NCBI GenBank assembly: GCA_900556455.1
Contig: USOV01000002.1
Location: forward strand, 1-44,543
From: an uncultured Clostridium sp.
Lineage (GTDB): Bacteria; Bacillota; Clostridia; TANB77; CAG-508
Direction: 5' to 3'
DNA length: 44,543 nucleotides
Part shown: one piece after another, positions 15,624-25,250 of the stretch
Layout: every line of letters begins with the position of its first letter
Numbering within the stretch: the stretch's first letter is position 1
Notes under the pieces: generated by a model
Seen by the model: only the letters and a program-made list of their open reading frames with translations
Database searches by the model: none
Told to the model about the DNA's origin: nothing
Made by a program: the position numbers and the translations under genes

Positions 15624-16238
15624 ATGGAACTTAACCCAATTATTATAGGTATTGCAGGTGGTACTGGTTCTGGTAAGAGCACACTTGCAGAAAATATTGA
15701 AAAAGAATTTAAACATAACATTACAATGCTTTCTCATGATTATTATTACAAAAGCAATGATAATTTACCTTTTGAAGAAAGGAAAAAATTAAACTATGAT
15801 CATCCAGATGCATTTGAGACTAATTTGCTTATAGACCATTTAACTAAATTAAAAAATGGTGAAACAATTAGAAGACCTAGTTATTCTTTTGTTGAGCACC
15901 TAAGAGAAAAAGAGACATATGAAGTTGTTCCTAAAAAAGTAATTATTGTAGAAGGAATTTTACTTTTCGAAAATAAAACTTTAAGAGATATGATGGATAT
16001 CAAAATATTCGTAGATGCAGATGCAGATATTCGTTTTATTAGAAGACTTTTAAGAGATGTTCAAGAAAGAGGTCGTACTTTAGATTCTGTTGTTGAACAA
16101 TATTGTACAACTGTAAAGCCAATGCATGAACAATTTGTAGAACCAAGCAAAAAATATGCTGATATAATTGTTCCTGAAGGTGGATATAACCAAGTAGCTT
16201 TAAATATGATTGTAGAAAAGATTAGAAGTATAATATAA
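15624..16238 (+). CDS. udk: Uridine kinase
   Basis: I chose ATG 15624 (MELNPIIIGIAGGTGSGKST) because TATGGAGGTACATTT precedes it and the promoter lies just upstream. The protein has 204 residues, normal for Udk. It has the P-loop GGTGSGKST (about 12-20), the LSHDYYYK substrate segment, NYDHPDAFETNLL, and RRLLRDVQERGRT, all typical of bacterial uridine/cytidine kinases. It phosphorylates uridine and cytidine with ATP or GTP in pyrimidine salvage. It is one of only two plus-strand genes. No CGG codon occurs in it. Confidence 0.96.
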   Translation: MELNPIIIGIAGGTGSGKSTLAENIEKEFKHNITMLSHDYYYKSNDNLPFEERKKLNYDHPDAFETNLLIDHLTKLKNGETIRRPSYSFVEHLREKETYEVVPKKVIIVEGILLFENKTLRDMMDIKIFVDADADIRFIRRLLRDVQERGRTLDSVVEQYCTTVKPMHEQFVEPSKKYADIIVPEGGYNQVALNMIVEKIRSII

Positions 16239-16240
16239 AA

Positions 16241-16272
16241 AAATAATCCCAGATAACTGGGATTATTTTTTT
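16241..16272. terminator. Bidirectional terminator between udk and ABC exporter
   Basis: Stem AAATAATCCCAG/CTGGGATTATTT with a 4-base loop, A and T runs on both sides. It serves both converging genes. Confidence 0.85.
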
Positions 16273-18136
16273 ATTCTAGTTCAAATGCACCTGTATATAG
16301 TTCATAATATCTTCCTTTTTGTGCTATTAATTCGTCATGTTCTCCTCTTTCTATTATTCTTCCATTTTCTAGCACCATTATTGCTTTTGCATTTTGTATT
16401 GTAGATAATCTATGTGCTATTACAAATACTGTTCTTCCTTCCATTAGTTTATCCATACCATCTTGAACTAATTTTTCTGTACGAGTATCTATACTAGATG
16501 TTGCTTCATCTAATATCATTACTGGTGGGTCAGATATTGCTGCTCTTGCTATTGATAATAATTGTCTTTGCCCTTGAGATAAATTTGCTCCATTGGCTAC
16601 CACTTCTGTATCATATCCATTTGGTAGCCTCATTATAAAGTCATGTGCATTTGCAAGTTTTGCTGCATTTATTACTTCTTCATCTGTTGCATCTAATTTT
16701 CCGTATTTAATATTTTCTTTTATTGTTCCTGTAAAAAGATTAGTATCTTGAAGCACCATTCCAAGTGAACGTCTTAAATCATCCTTTTTGATTTTATTAA
16801 TATTTATTCCATCATATTTTATTTTTCCATCTTCTATGTCATAAAATCTATTAATTAAGTTTGTAATTGTTGTTTTTCCAGCCCCTGTTGCTCCTACAAA
16901 TGCTATTTTTTGCCCTGGTTTTGCATATAAAGAAACATCGTGTAAAACCATTTTGTCTGGCTCATATCCAAAGTCAACATCGAAGAATTCCACATGGCCT
17001 TTTAGTTCTTCATATGTTAATGTTCCATCTTTATGTGGATACTTCCAAGCCCATGTTCCTGTATGCTCTGGTACTTCTGTTAATACTCCATCTATATATT
17101 TTGCATTAACTAATGTTACATATCCATTATCTTGCTCTGGTTCTTCATCTATTAGTTTAAATATTCTTTCTGCACCAGCCAGTGCCATTATTATTGAATT
17201 TAATTGTTGAGCTACTTGTGATATTGGCATTGAAAAACTTCTACTTAGCTGTAGAAATGAAGCAATTATTCCTACTGTTACTCCTCCAAATCCTTTTAAA
17301 GCTAATGCTCCACCTATCATAGCAACTAGAACATATTGCAAATGTCCTAAGTTTCCCATAATAGGCATTAAAATATTTGCAAATATATTAGCCTTTGTTG
17401 ATGCCTCACATAATTCATTATTTATTTTATCAAATTCTTCTTTTGCTTCATCCTCATGGCAAAAAACTTTTACTACTTTTTGACCATTTATCATTTCCTC
17501 TATATAACCATTTTCTTTGGCAATTGATGCTTGTTGTTTTATAAAAAATCCTGATGCATTTCCTCCAACCTTTGATACTACAAATAACATTAATATTACA
17601 ACTGCTATAACTAAAATAGTCATATAAATATTTAAGTATACCATTGCGCAAAATACTGCTACAATTGTAATTACTGAAGATATTACATTTGGAAGACTTT
17701 GGGTTATCATTTGTTCTAATGTATCAGTATCATTTGTATAATAGCTCATAATTTCGCCATGTGTATGTGTATCAAAATATTTTATTGGTAACTGTTGCAT
17801 TTTAGAGAACATTTCATTTCTTATTTTTTTTAACACACCTTGAGATATATTAATCATTTTTCTATTATATATAAAACTTGCAAAAGTTCCTATTAAATAT
17901 ATTATGCCCATTATGCATATTACATTTAAAAGTCCTGTAAATACTGGGTTTTCTGTTCCAAGTAATGGTGTAATATAGTTATCTATTAAAATTTTTACGA
18001 ATAGTGAACCTGCAACTCCTGCAATTGAGCTTATTATAATGCATATTACTACCAATATTAGTGTTTTCTTGTAATCTGCAGTTATATATTTTAATAATCT
18101 TTTTAATGTATCTTTATTTATTTTTGGTTTCTCCAT
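16271..18136 (-). CDS. ABC exporter subunit (membrane plus ATPase domains), catalytically intact
   Basis: 621 residues. Six transmembrane helices lie in the first 330 residues; an inserted stretch (about 335-385, with HTGTWAWKYPHKDGTL) precedes the ATPase domain. Walker A GATGAGKTT lies near 415, the signature NLSQGQRQ near 515, Walker B and the catalytic Glu in MILDEATSSID near 539, and IAHRLSTI after it. This is the canonical half of a heterodimeric type IV ABC exporter (MsbA/LmrCD-like); its partner is the preceding gene, which it overlaps by one base. Substrate unknown: multidrug, lipid or peptide export are all possible. Confidence 0.92.
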   Translation of the reverse strand: MEKPKINKDTLKRLLKYITADYKKTLILVVICIIISSIAGVAGSLFVKILIDNYITPLLGTENPVFTGLLNVICIMGIIYLIGTFASFIYNRKMINISQGVLKKIRNEMFSKMQQLPIKYFDTHTHGEIMSYYTNDTDTLEQMITQSLPNVISSVITIVAVFCAMVYLNIYMTILVIAVVILMLFVVSKVGGNASGFFIKQQASIAKENGYIEEMINGQKVVKVFCHEDEAKEEFDKINNELCEASTKANIFANILMPIMGNLGHLQYVLVAMIGGALALKGFGGVTVGIIASFLQLSRSFSMPISQVAQQLNSIIMALAGAERIFKLIDEEPEQDNGYVTLVNAKYIDGVLTEVPEHTGTWAWKYPHKDGTLTYEELKGHVEFFDVDFGYEPDKMVLHDVSLYAKPGQKIAFVGATGAGKTTITNLINRFYDIEDGKIKYDGININKIKKDDLRRSLGMVLQDTNLFTGTIKENIKYGKLDATDEEVINAAKLANAHDFIMRLPNGYDTEVVANGANLSQGQRQLLSIARAAISDPPVMILDEATSSIDTRTEKLVQDGMDKLMEGRTVFVIAHRLSTIQNAKAIMVLENGRIIERGEHDELIAQKGRYYELYTGAFELE

Positions 18137-19866
18137 TACTCTTCATCTCCTTTTCTTTGAGATGTGTATACTTCTTTATATATATCATTTGTCTTCATTA
18201 ATTCTTCATGTGTTCCTATTCCATTTATTGTTCCACCATCTAAAACAATTATTTTATCTGCCTCTTTTACAGAGTCAATTCTTTGTGCAATAATTATTTT
18301 AGTTGTGTTTGGAATTTCTTCTTTAAAAGCCTTTCTAATTAACTTATCAGTTTTTGTATCTACTGCACTTGTTGAATCATCTAAAATTAATATTTTTGGT
18401 TTTTTTAGTAATGCTCTTGCAATACATAAACGTTGCTTTTGTCCACCAGATACATTAGTTCCACCTTGTTCTATATATGTGTCATACTTTTTAGGGAATT
18501 CATTTATAAAACCATCTGCTTGAGCAAGTTTACATACTCTTACCATTTCTTCATCAGTTGCCTCTTTATTTCCCCAACGCAAGTTTTCTTTTATAGTTCC
18601 AGAAAATAGAACATTTTTCTGAAGTACTATTGCTACTTCATTTCTTAATGTTTCTATATCGTAGTCTCTTACATCTATTCCACCAACTTTAACTGTTCCT
18701 GTTGTTGTATCATATAATCTTGGTATAAGCTGAATAAGTGTAGTTTTAGAGCTTCCTGTTCCTCCAATAATTCCTATTGTTTCTCCTTCATTAATTTTAA
18801 GATTAATATTCTTTAAACAAGTCTTATCTTTATTTCCTACATAGCTAAAATTAACATTGTTAAATTCTATACTACCATTTTTTACTTCTTTTATTGGATT
18901 TCCATTGTTTTTAAGTGCTGGTTCTTCATTTAATATTTCTACAATTCTTTCTGCTGATGCCATAGATATTGTAAGCATTACTAGTACAACAGAAATCATC
19001 ATTAAACTAGTAAGAATTTGCATAGCATATGTAATTAAACTCATTAATTCTCCAGTAGTTAGCGTTCCAGGACCTACTATTAATTTTGCACCAAACCACG
19101 ATACTAATAAAAGTCCTGCATAAGATACTAATTGCATTAGTGGAGAATTATATGCAATTATTTTTTCTGCTTTAGAAAAATTTTTATATATGCTTTGAGA
19201 AACCTCTCCAAATTTTTCTTTTTCTTCTTCCTCTAAAACATAAGATTTTACTACTCTAATTCCTCTAACATTTTCTTGAACTACATTATTTAATTTATCA
19301 TATGTTTTAAATAATTTTTCAAATATTGGATATGCATGTGTAGCTATAAAATAAAGTCCAATAGCAAGGACTGGTGCTAGTGCTAAAAATATTAAAGATA
19401 ATTTTACATTTATTGTAAATGACATTATAAATGCAAAAATTAATGTTAATGGTGCTCTGAATGTAATTCTGGTAAGCATTTGGTAGCTTTGTTGAACATG
19501 TGTTACATCTGTTGTCATTCTTGTGATAATACTTGCTGTCGAAAATTTATCTATATTTTCAAATGAATAGTCTTGTACTTTATAATACATGTCATGCCTC
19601 AAATTTTTAGCAAATCCTGTTGATGCTGTCGCTGCAAATTTTCCTGCAAGTGCTCCAAATATTAACGAAAATGTAACTAATACAAGTAATAATAGTCCTA
19701 ATTTATATATTAAAGGCAAGTTATTTCCGTAAATTCCATAGTCCACCAATTTTGCCATTACAAAAGGAATTAGAATTTCCATTATTACTTCTAATGCAAC
19801 AAGTATTGGTGTAAGAATCGTTTGTTTTTTATATTCTCTAATTGATTTTGCAAGTGTTTTAATCAT
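18136..19866 (-). CDS. ABC exporter subunit with degenerate ATPase site
   Basis: 576 residues with six transmembrane helices (1-310) and an ATPase domain. Walker A is GGTGSSKTT (near 367), and the catalytic carboxylate after Walker B is Asp, not Glu (ILDDSTSAVD near 491), while the signature is VSGGQKQR. This split of one consensus and one degenerate site is the known pattern of heterodimeric exporters such as BmrCD or TM287/288, and it pairs with the downstream gene (one-base overlap). Substrate not predictable. ATG 19866 follows AAAGGAGATTTGACGT. Confidence 0.92.
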   Translation of the reverse strand: MIKTLAKSIREYKKQTILTPILVALEVIMEILIPFVMAKLVDYGIYGNNLPLIYKLGLLLLVLVTFSLIFGALAGKFAATASTGFAKNLRHDMYYKVQDYSFENIDKFSTASIITRMTTDVTHVQQSYQMLTRITFRAPLTLIFAFIMSFTINVKLSLIFLALAPVLAIGLYFIATHAYPIFEKLFKTYDKLNNVVQENVRGIRVVKSYVLEEEEKEKFGEVSQSIYKNFSKAEKIIAYNSPLMQLVSYAGLLLVSWFGAKLIVGPGTLTTGELMSLITYAMQILTSLMMISVVLVMLTISMASAERIVEILNEEPALKNNGNPIKEVKNGSIEFNNVNFSYVGNKDKTCLKNINLKINEGETIGIIGGTGSSKTTLIQLIPRLYDTTTGTVKVGGIDVRDYDIETLRNEVAIVLQKNVLFSGTIKENLRWGNKEATDEEMVRVCKLAQADGFINEFPKKYDTYIEQGGTNVSGGQKQRLCIARALLKKPKILILDDSTSAVDTKTDKLIRKAFKEEIPNTTKIIIAQRIDSVKEADKIIVLDGGTINGIGTHEELMKTNDIYKEVYTSQRKGDEE

Positions 19867-19945
19867 ACGTCAAATCTCCTTTCATTTTTTAGACATTAGT
19901 ATATTTTACAACAAATTTTAAATACATTCAAGTTTTTTTACCAAC

Positions 19946-19978
19946 ATAAAAGCACCTTATAAGCAGGTGCTTTTATAA
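19946..19978 (-). terminator. Terminator after ZIP transporter
   Basis: Stem AAAAGCACCT/AGGTGCTTTT (19948-19957 and 19965-19974), right after the ZIP stop at 19986. Confidence 0.75.
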
Positions 19979-19985
19979 ATAATTA

Positions 19986-20783
19986 TTAACCTAATGCAAC
20001 ATCTAATACCATCATTATAATAAATCCAGCAATTAATCCGAAAGTAGATAGATTTTTATTTTCTCTTACAGATTCTGGTAGTAATTCTCTTGCTGCTACT
20101 ACAATCATTGCCCCTGCTGCAAATGCTAGTAAAAGTGGTAGCACGCTTCTTATATACATTACTAATATGGCCCCTATAACAGCTGCCACAGGTTCAACTA
20201 ATGCTGATGATTGACCTATCATAAAGCTTTTAAATCTTGAATATCCTTCGCTTCTTAATGGGAGAGCAACTGCCGCACCTTCTGGAAAGTTCTGGATTCC
20301 AATGCCTATTGCCAGCATAACTGCTCCAATTACTGTCATTCCTGGTACTCCACTTGCTATTCCTCCAAATGCTACTCCTATAGCCATGCCTTCTGGTATA
20401 TTGTGAATTGTTATTGCTGATATTAAAAGTATACTTCTTTTAAGTGAATCTGCACTTCTAAGTTTTTTCTTGTTTTTTAATACTCTATCTAAGAATTTAT
20501 CAGATAATAGAACAAATAATCCTCCAACAATAAATCCTATTGTTGGTAATAGCCATTCTATGTATCCAAGTTCACAAGACAAATCCAATGCAGGAGAAAG
20601 CAATGACCAAAATGAAGCTGCAATCATTACACCTGCACTAAAGCCTAAAACAGTATCTAATGCTTTTCTATTCATTTCTTTAAAAAAGCAAACCACAAGT
20701 GCTCCTAATGCTGTTATTCCCCATGTAAATGTTGTTGCAATTAATGTTTGAATTACTGGATTTAAATTTTCGAACCAAGTCAA
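19986..20783 (-). CDS. ZIP-family metal (zinc) transporter
   Basis: About 265 residues with eight hydrophobic helices. Metal-site motifs are visible: HNIPEGMAIGVAFGG (TM4) and IQNFPEGAAVALPL (TM5), the paired H-N-x-P-E-G signature of ZIP permeases of the ZupT/GufA type. I chose TTG 20783 as start because GAGGTG lies 5 bases upstream. A GTG at 20792 would overlap that site and seems less likely. Probably imports Zn2+ or other divalent cations; some relatives export. It is monocistronic by its own terminator. Confidence 0.88.
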   Translation of the reverse strand: MTWFENLNPVIQTLIATTFTWGITALGALVVCFFKEMNRKALDTVLGFSAGVMIAASFWSLLSPALDLSCELGYIEWLLPTIGFIVGGLFVLLSDKFLDRVLKNKKKLRSADSLKRSILLISAITIHNIPEGMAIGVAFGGIASGVPGMTVIGAVMLAIGIGIQNFPEGAAVALPLRSEGYSRFKSFMIGQSSALVEPVAAVIGAILVMYIRSVLPLLLAFAAGAMIVVAARELLPESVRENKNLSTFGLIAGFIIMMVLDVALG

Positions 20784-20847
20784 ATTATTCACCTCGTATT
20801 ACATAATATGACTATATTTTCATTTTGTTACACGAGGTTGTCTGCAA

Positions 20848-22101
20848 TTAATATGTTCCAAAAGTTTCTAGTATCCCTTTAGCTGCCTTTTTACCTGCAG
20901 CTATTGCTCTACATACTGTTGATTTATTTTCTGTTAAATCTCCTCCTGCATATACCTTGTCTATGTTAGTTTTTCCATTTTCATCAATCACTACTAAGCC
21001 TTTTTCTAAGGCTATTCCTTCGTTTTCTAGTAATTGTTTTTCTGGTGATAAGCCTATTGCGAAAATAAATGTGTTTACTTTCATATTGTAATTTGTACCA
21101 CTTAAATCCACTGCTTTTCCATCAATTACTTCTGTTTTTATACATTCAATTTCTGTTATATGCCCATTTTTTCCTTTTGCGCTAATAACCTTTGTACATG
21201 GTATTATTTCTACTTTATCCTCTATAGCATCTTGTATTTCTATTTTTCTTGCTGGCATATTTTCTATACCTCTTCTATATAGAATTGATACTTTGCTTGC
21301 GCCCATTCTTACAGCACTTCTTGCACAGTCCATTGCAACGTTTCCGCCACCTATTACAACTGTTTTACCTAAATCATCTATATCTCTCCCTTGATTATAT
21401 TCTTTTAAAAAATAATCAGATTCATAAATACCTTCTAATTTTTCATTACATAATGAATAAGTTGTAGGACTTCCTGCACCAATTCCCAAAAATATTGCTT
21501 CATATCCTTGTTTTTTTAATTCTTCTATGTTTATATCTTTTCCAAATTCACAATTTAATTTTACTTCTATTCCTAAATTTAATATTGTATTAATTGTGTC
21601 ATTTAAGTCATTTTTATTTAATCTATATGGTGGTATACCATATCTTAAAATACCACCTAATTCATTTTCTTTTTCAAATATTGTTACATTTGTTCCTTCT
21701 TTTGCAAGTTCAAATGCACATGATAAAGATGCAGGGCCAGAACCAATTACTGCCACAGAATGCTTATTCTTATCTTTGGGCTTAATATGATATTTTATTG
21801 AATTGTTTTCTGCATATTTGTTAACCCAATGCTCCAATTTTCCGATTTCTACTGGATTACTTCTAATTCCTCTTGTGCAGCTTCCTTCACATTGGTCTTC
21901 TTGTGGGCAAATAGCGCTACATATTGAACTAAAAATATTATTATCCATTAAAATTTTATATGCTTCTTCCATATTCTCTTCTTTTAATTTTTCAATAAAA
22001 GAAGGTATACTGGTTTGCATAGGGCACGCCTTCTGGCATGGCTTATTCTTACAATTTAAACAATATTTTGCTTTTTCTTGAATTATTTCAACTGGCTCCA
22101 T
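20848..22101 (-). CDS. GltD-like NAD(P)H-dependent FAD/iron-sulfur oxidoreductase
   Basis: 417 residues. The N-terminal part binds two [4Fe-4S] clusters through Cys-rich runs (C-L-N-C-K-N-K-P-C-Q-K-A-C near 14-26 and CSAICPQEDQCEGSC near 59-73). An FAD dinucleotide fold starts at VAVIGSGPASLSCA (about 117), a second NAD(P)-binding fold at VVIGGGNVAMD (about 247), and the C-terminal FAD motif is VYAGGD. This is the layout of the glutamate synthase small subunit and its relatives (NfnB-like, sulfide dehydrogenase, DPYD N-terminal). No glutamate synthase large subunit or NfnA-like partner lies nearby, so the electron partner is unknown. Confidence 0.85.
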   Translation of the reverse strand: MEPVEIIQEKAKYCLNCKNKPCQKACPMQTSIPSFIEKLKEENMEEAYKILMDNNIFSSICSAICPQEDQCEGSCTRGIRSNPVEIGKLEHWVNKYAENNSIKYHIKPKDKNKHSVAVIGSGPASLSCAFELAKEGTNVTIFEKENELGGILRYGIPPYRLNKNDLNDTINTILNLGIEVKLNCEFGKDINIEELKKQGYEAIFLGIGAGSPTTYSLCNEKLEGIYESDYFLKEYNQGRDIDDLGKTVVIGGGNVAMDCARSAVRMGASKVSILYRRGIENMPARKIEIQDAIEDKVEIIPCTKVISAKGKNGHITEIECIKTEVIDGKAVDLSGTNYNMKVNTFIFAIGLSPEKQLLENEGIALEKGLVVIDENGKTNIDKVYAGGDLTENKSTVCRAIAAGKKAAKGILETFGTY

Positions 22102-22133
22102 TCTTTTCTCCTATCTTAACGTATATAAAGTAT

Positions 22134-22706
22134 TTATATAAATATCCCTTTTTCTATATTTTGTGAATTGTTATATTTTTCAAATGAACGTATTCCTTTG
22201 TATTTTTCTATTTCTACTGCACTTTTTTGTGCTAAAGATTTTGGCATATCCAATATTCTTTGATTTTTTGAACCTTTAAAATATAAGTTTAAACTTTTTT
22301 CTTCTAATACAAATTTTCCATCTACTAATACATCTATATTTTCTAATAGTTCTCTTAATTTTGAATTTTTCTCCGATGTTTTTAGTAATTCTTCAAAGGT
22401 GAATCCTGTATAACACCATACATTTAATCCATTTTCTTTACAAAATTTTGCAATTTGTGCTGATGCTTCTGGTTGAAACATTGGATCTCCTCCAGATAAA
22501 GTTATTCCATCTTGGTTTTTTACACTGAGGATTTGTTTTTCTAAATCCTCAATGTCTACTAAAAATCCGCCTTCAAAGCTATGTGTTTCTGGATTATGGC
22601 ACCCATTACAATTATGTGAGCAGCCTTGTGTCCATATTACTGTTCTTATTCCTTCGCCATCAACTATACTATCTGTTTGTATTTCAGCAGCTAATCTAAT
22701 TTTCAT
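22134..22706 (-). CDS. nrdG: Anaerobic ribonucleotide reductase activating protein, copy 1
   Basis: 190 residues. A radical-SAM cluster motif CSHNCNGCH (Cys 29, 33, 36) is followed by GGDPMFQ (SAM-binding). The overall length and GEGIRTVIWTQGC start fit NrdG. NrdG uses [4Fe-4S] and SAM to make the glycyl radical on NrdD. The nrdD stop and this start overlap (TAATG), so translation is coupled. A second nrdD-nrdG pair lies at 37.1-39.9 kb; the two NrdG proteins differ strongly outside the core motifs. Confidence 0.93.
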   Translation of the reverse strand: MKIRLAAEIQTDSIVDGEGIRTVIWTQGCSHNCNGCHNPETHSFEGGFLVDIEDLEKQILSVKNQDGITLSGGDPMFQPEASAQIAKFCKENGLNVWCYTGFTFEELLKTSEKNSKLRELLENIDVLVDGKFVLEEKSLNLYFKGSKNQRILDMPKSLAQKSAVEIEKYKGIRSFEKYNNSQNIEKGIFI

Positions 22707-25063
22707 TATATTTTATGTTTAACCCTATCCCTTTCTTCACATTTTTTACCATTATTAAATCTATCTAATGTTCCAACTAAATAACCTGTTATTCTTCTTA
22801 TTCTTTCAAATTTAACATCATCTTCATGTCTTCCACATCCTGGGCATACATCTCCAATTACTCCTGTAAATCCACATACAGGGTCTCTATCTACTGGGTG
22901 GTTTACTGCTCCATAACCAATTCCTGCTTCTTTCATTATTCTAATTACTTTTTCAAATGCTTCTACATTTTCTGTGGTGTCTCCATCTAATTCTATGTAT
23001 GAAATATGTCCTGCATTTGTAAGTGCATGATATGGTGCTTCTGTTTTTATTTTATGTTCTACTGTTGTTTTATAATATACAGGCACATGGAATGAATTTG
23101 TATAATATTCTCTATCTGTAATACCTTTTATTTTTCCATATATTGCTTTATCCATGGCTGTAAATCTTCCAGATAATCCTTCTGCTGGTGTTGCAAGTAA
23201 TGTGAAGTTAAGATTATATTTTTCAGAGTACTCGTCCATTTTCTTTCTCATAAAGCCTATTATTTCTAGTCCTAATTTTTGTGCTTCTTCACTTTCTCCA
23301 TGATGCTTACCTGTTAATGCTTTTAAACATTCTGCAAGGCCTATAAATCCTACAGACAGTGTTCCGTGTTTATAAATTTTACGTAATTTATCTCCTGGTT
23401 TTAGTTTTTCACTGTCTAGCCAAACTCCTTGTCCTAGAAGGAATGGGAAATTGTATATTCTTTTATTACATTGTATTTCAAATCTTTCTAATAATTGGTC
23501 TTTTACTAGTTCTAGCTTTTCTTCTAATTCTTTGTAAAATCCTTCTATATCAGCTTTTTCGCCATTTACAATACCATGTTTAATTCCAAGTCTTGGTAAG
23601 TTAATTGATGTAAATGATAGATTTCCTCTTCCTGCTGTCACTGCTTTATTTGGGTCTACATGATTTCCAAGCACCCTTGTTCTACATCCCATATATGCAA
23701 CCTCTGTATTATAATCTTCTGGATTATAATATTCTAAGTTAAATGGTGCATCTATAAAAGAAAAATTAGGGAATAATCTTTTTGCAGAAACTTTGCAAGC
23801 AAGTTTAAATAAATCATAGTTTTTATCTTCTGGATTATAGTTTACTCCTTCTTTTATTTTAAATATTGAAATTGGGAATATTGGTGTTTCTCCTTTTCCT
23901 AAACCTTCTTCAGTTGCAAGTAAAAAATTCTTTATAACCATTCTTCCTTCAGGGCTTGTATCTGTTCCAAAGTTTACAGATGAAAATGGAACTTGTGCTC
24001 CTGCTCTTGAATGCATTGTGTTCAAATTATGTATAAAAGCCTCCATCGCTTGGTATGTAATTCTATTTGTTTTTTCTAAAGCTTTTTCATAAGATAATCT
24101 AAACATTCTTTTTAAATTTTCAGCATCTCTACAATATGCATCAAAAATAGAAATATCAAATTCTATACTTGTTAATTTATCTATTTCTCTTGTTATTCCA
24201 TTAATTGCAATAAATTTTATATAATCTGTTAACTCTAAAAAGTCGTATACAGTTTGTTTGAATTGTTTTTTAAAAGTTTTTAATACTCCTGGTGCCATAT
24301 AATAGTCAAATGCTGGTATACTTTGTCCACCATGTTGGTCATTTTGATTAGATTGAATTGCAATTGCTGCAAGTGCTGAATATGACATTATATCATTTGG
24401 TTCTCTTAAAAATCCATGTCCAGTTGAAAATCCATCTGTATATAATTTATTTAAATCTATTTGGCAACAAGTTGTTGTTCCCATTGGTAAAAAGTCCATA
24501 TCATGAATATGGATATCTCCACTCTCATGAGCTTCTGCAAATTTTCTTTTCATTAGATATGATTTTGCAAATTCTTTTGAAACTGTACTACCATATTGTA
24601 GCATTGTTCCCATTGCTGTATCTCCATCTATATTTGCATTTTCTCTTTTTGCATCTTCTTCATGTGCTGATTTTAGTCCTAAGTTTTCTAATGCTTTTAA
24701 AAATTTATGCTGTTTTTTCTCGTCAAAAAATACTTGTCTTGATTGTGTTCTTCTTTCTCTATATGCTTTAAATGATTCATAAACATCTTCATATCCATTT
24801 AACTTTAATTGTTCTTCAATTAAGTCTTGAATTTCTTCAATTTTAATTTTTTCTTTTTCTGATTTTTCAATTTTTTCTATAACTTTATTATAAATTTTGT
24901 ATATGTCTTTATCAATATACTTGTGTGTTTCTTCATCTTCAGTATAAACACTGTCAAATCCTTTTTTTATTGCAAGTGCAATCTTGCTACCATCGAAGTT
25001 TACTCGTTTTCCGTCTCTTTTTATTACTACAATATCAATATTTTTTTCTAAATTATCTTGCAT
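22706..25063 (-). CDS. nrdD: Anaerobic (class III) ribonucleoside-triphosphate reductase, copy 1
   Basis: 785 residues. An ATP-cone regulatory domain occupies about 10-105 (VIKRDGKRVNFDGSKIALAI). The catalytic barrel has GRGNLSFTSINLPR and a Zn-binding C-terminal knob (CGFTGVIGDVCPGCG near 735-750). The glycyl radical site is RRITGYLVGTLDRFN near 765. It reduces NTPs to dNTPs without oxygen, using formate as reductant in known members. The promoter is at 25098-25127. No in-frame CGG despite its size. Confidence 0.95.
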   Translation of the reverse strand: MQDNLEKNIDIVVIKRDGKRVNFDGSKIALAIKKGFDSVYTEDEETHKYIDKDIYKIYNKVIEKIEKSEKEKIKIEEIQDLIEEQLKLNGYEDVYESFKAYRERRTQSRQVFFDEKKQHKFLKALENLGLKSAHEEDAKRENANIDGDTAMGTMLQYGSTVSKEFAKSYLMKRKFAEAHESGDIHIHDMDFLPMGTTTCCQIDLNKLYTDGFSTGHGFLREPNDIMSYSALAAIAIQSNQNDQHGGQSIPAFDYYMAPGVLKTFKKQFKQTVYDFLELTDYIKFIAINGITREIDKLTSIEFDISIFDAYCRDAENLKRMFRLSYEKALEKTNRITYQAMEAFIHNLNTMHSRAGAQVPFSSVNFGTDTSPEGRMVIKNFLLATEEGLGKGETPIFPISIFKIKEGVNYNPEDKNYDLFKLACKVSAKRLFPNFSFIDAPFNLEYYNPEDYNTEVAYMGCRTRVLGNHVDPNKAVTAGRGNLSFTSINLPRLGIKHGIVNGEKADIEGFYKELEEKLELVKDQLLERFEIQCNKRIYNFPFLLGQGVWLDSEKLKPGDKLRKIYKHGTLSVGFIGLAECLKALTGKHHGESEEAQKLGLEIIGFMRKKMDEYSEKYNLNFTLLATPAEGLSGRFTAMDKAIYGKIKGITDREYYTNSFHVPVYYKTTVEHKIKTEAPYHALTNAGHISYIELDGDTTENVEAFEKVIRIMKEAGIGYGAVNHPVDRDPVCGFTGVIGDVCPGCGRHEDDVKFERIRRITGYLVGTLDRFNNGKKCEERDRVKHKI

Positions 25064-25097
25064 TATTTACCTCCAATTTTACTTTTTTTGTAAAATG

Positions 25098-25127
25098 ATT
25101 ATATATTTAACTTCATTCCCGTGTCAA
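25098..25127 (-). promoter_or_regulatory. Promoter of nrdD-nrdG copy 1
   Basis: Minus-strand TTGACA (25127-25122), 18-base spacer, TATAAT (25103-25098), 35 bases before the nrdD start. No clear NrdR box pair was seen by eye. Confidence 0.7.
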
Positions 25128-25208
25128 TATTTTTTTGCAAAAAATTCATACTTTTGAAAAAATGTTTTTTTACAAAAGTACTATTTTTATTTAAAAATAT
25201 TTAAGTGC

Positions 25209-25250
25209 AAAATAAAAGAACGAGGAAAAAATTCTCGTTCTTTTATTTTT
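25209..25250 (-). terminator. Terminator after rny
   Basis: Perfect 16-bp stem AAAATAAAAGAACGAG/CTCGTTCTTTTATTTT (25209-25224, 25234-25249), starting two bases after the rny stop codon. Confidence 0.85.
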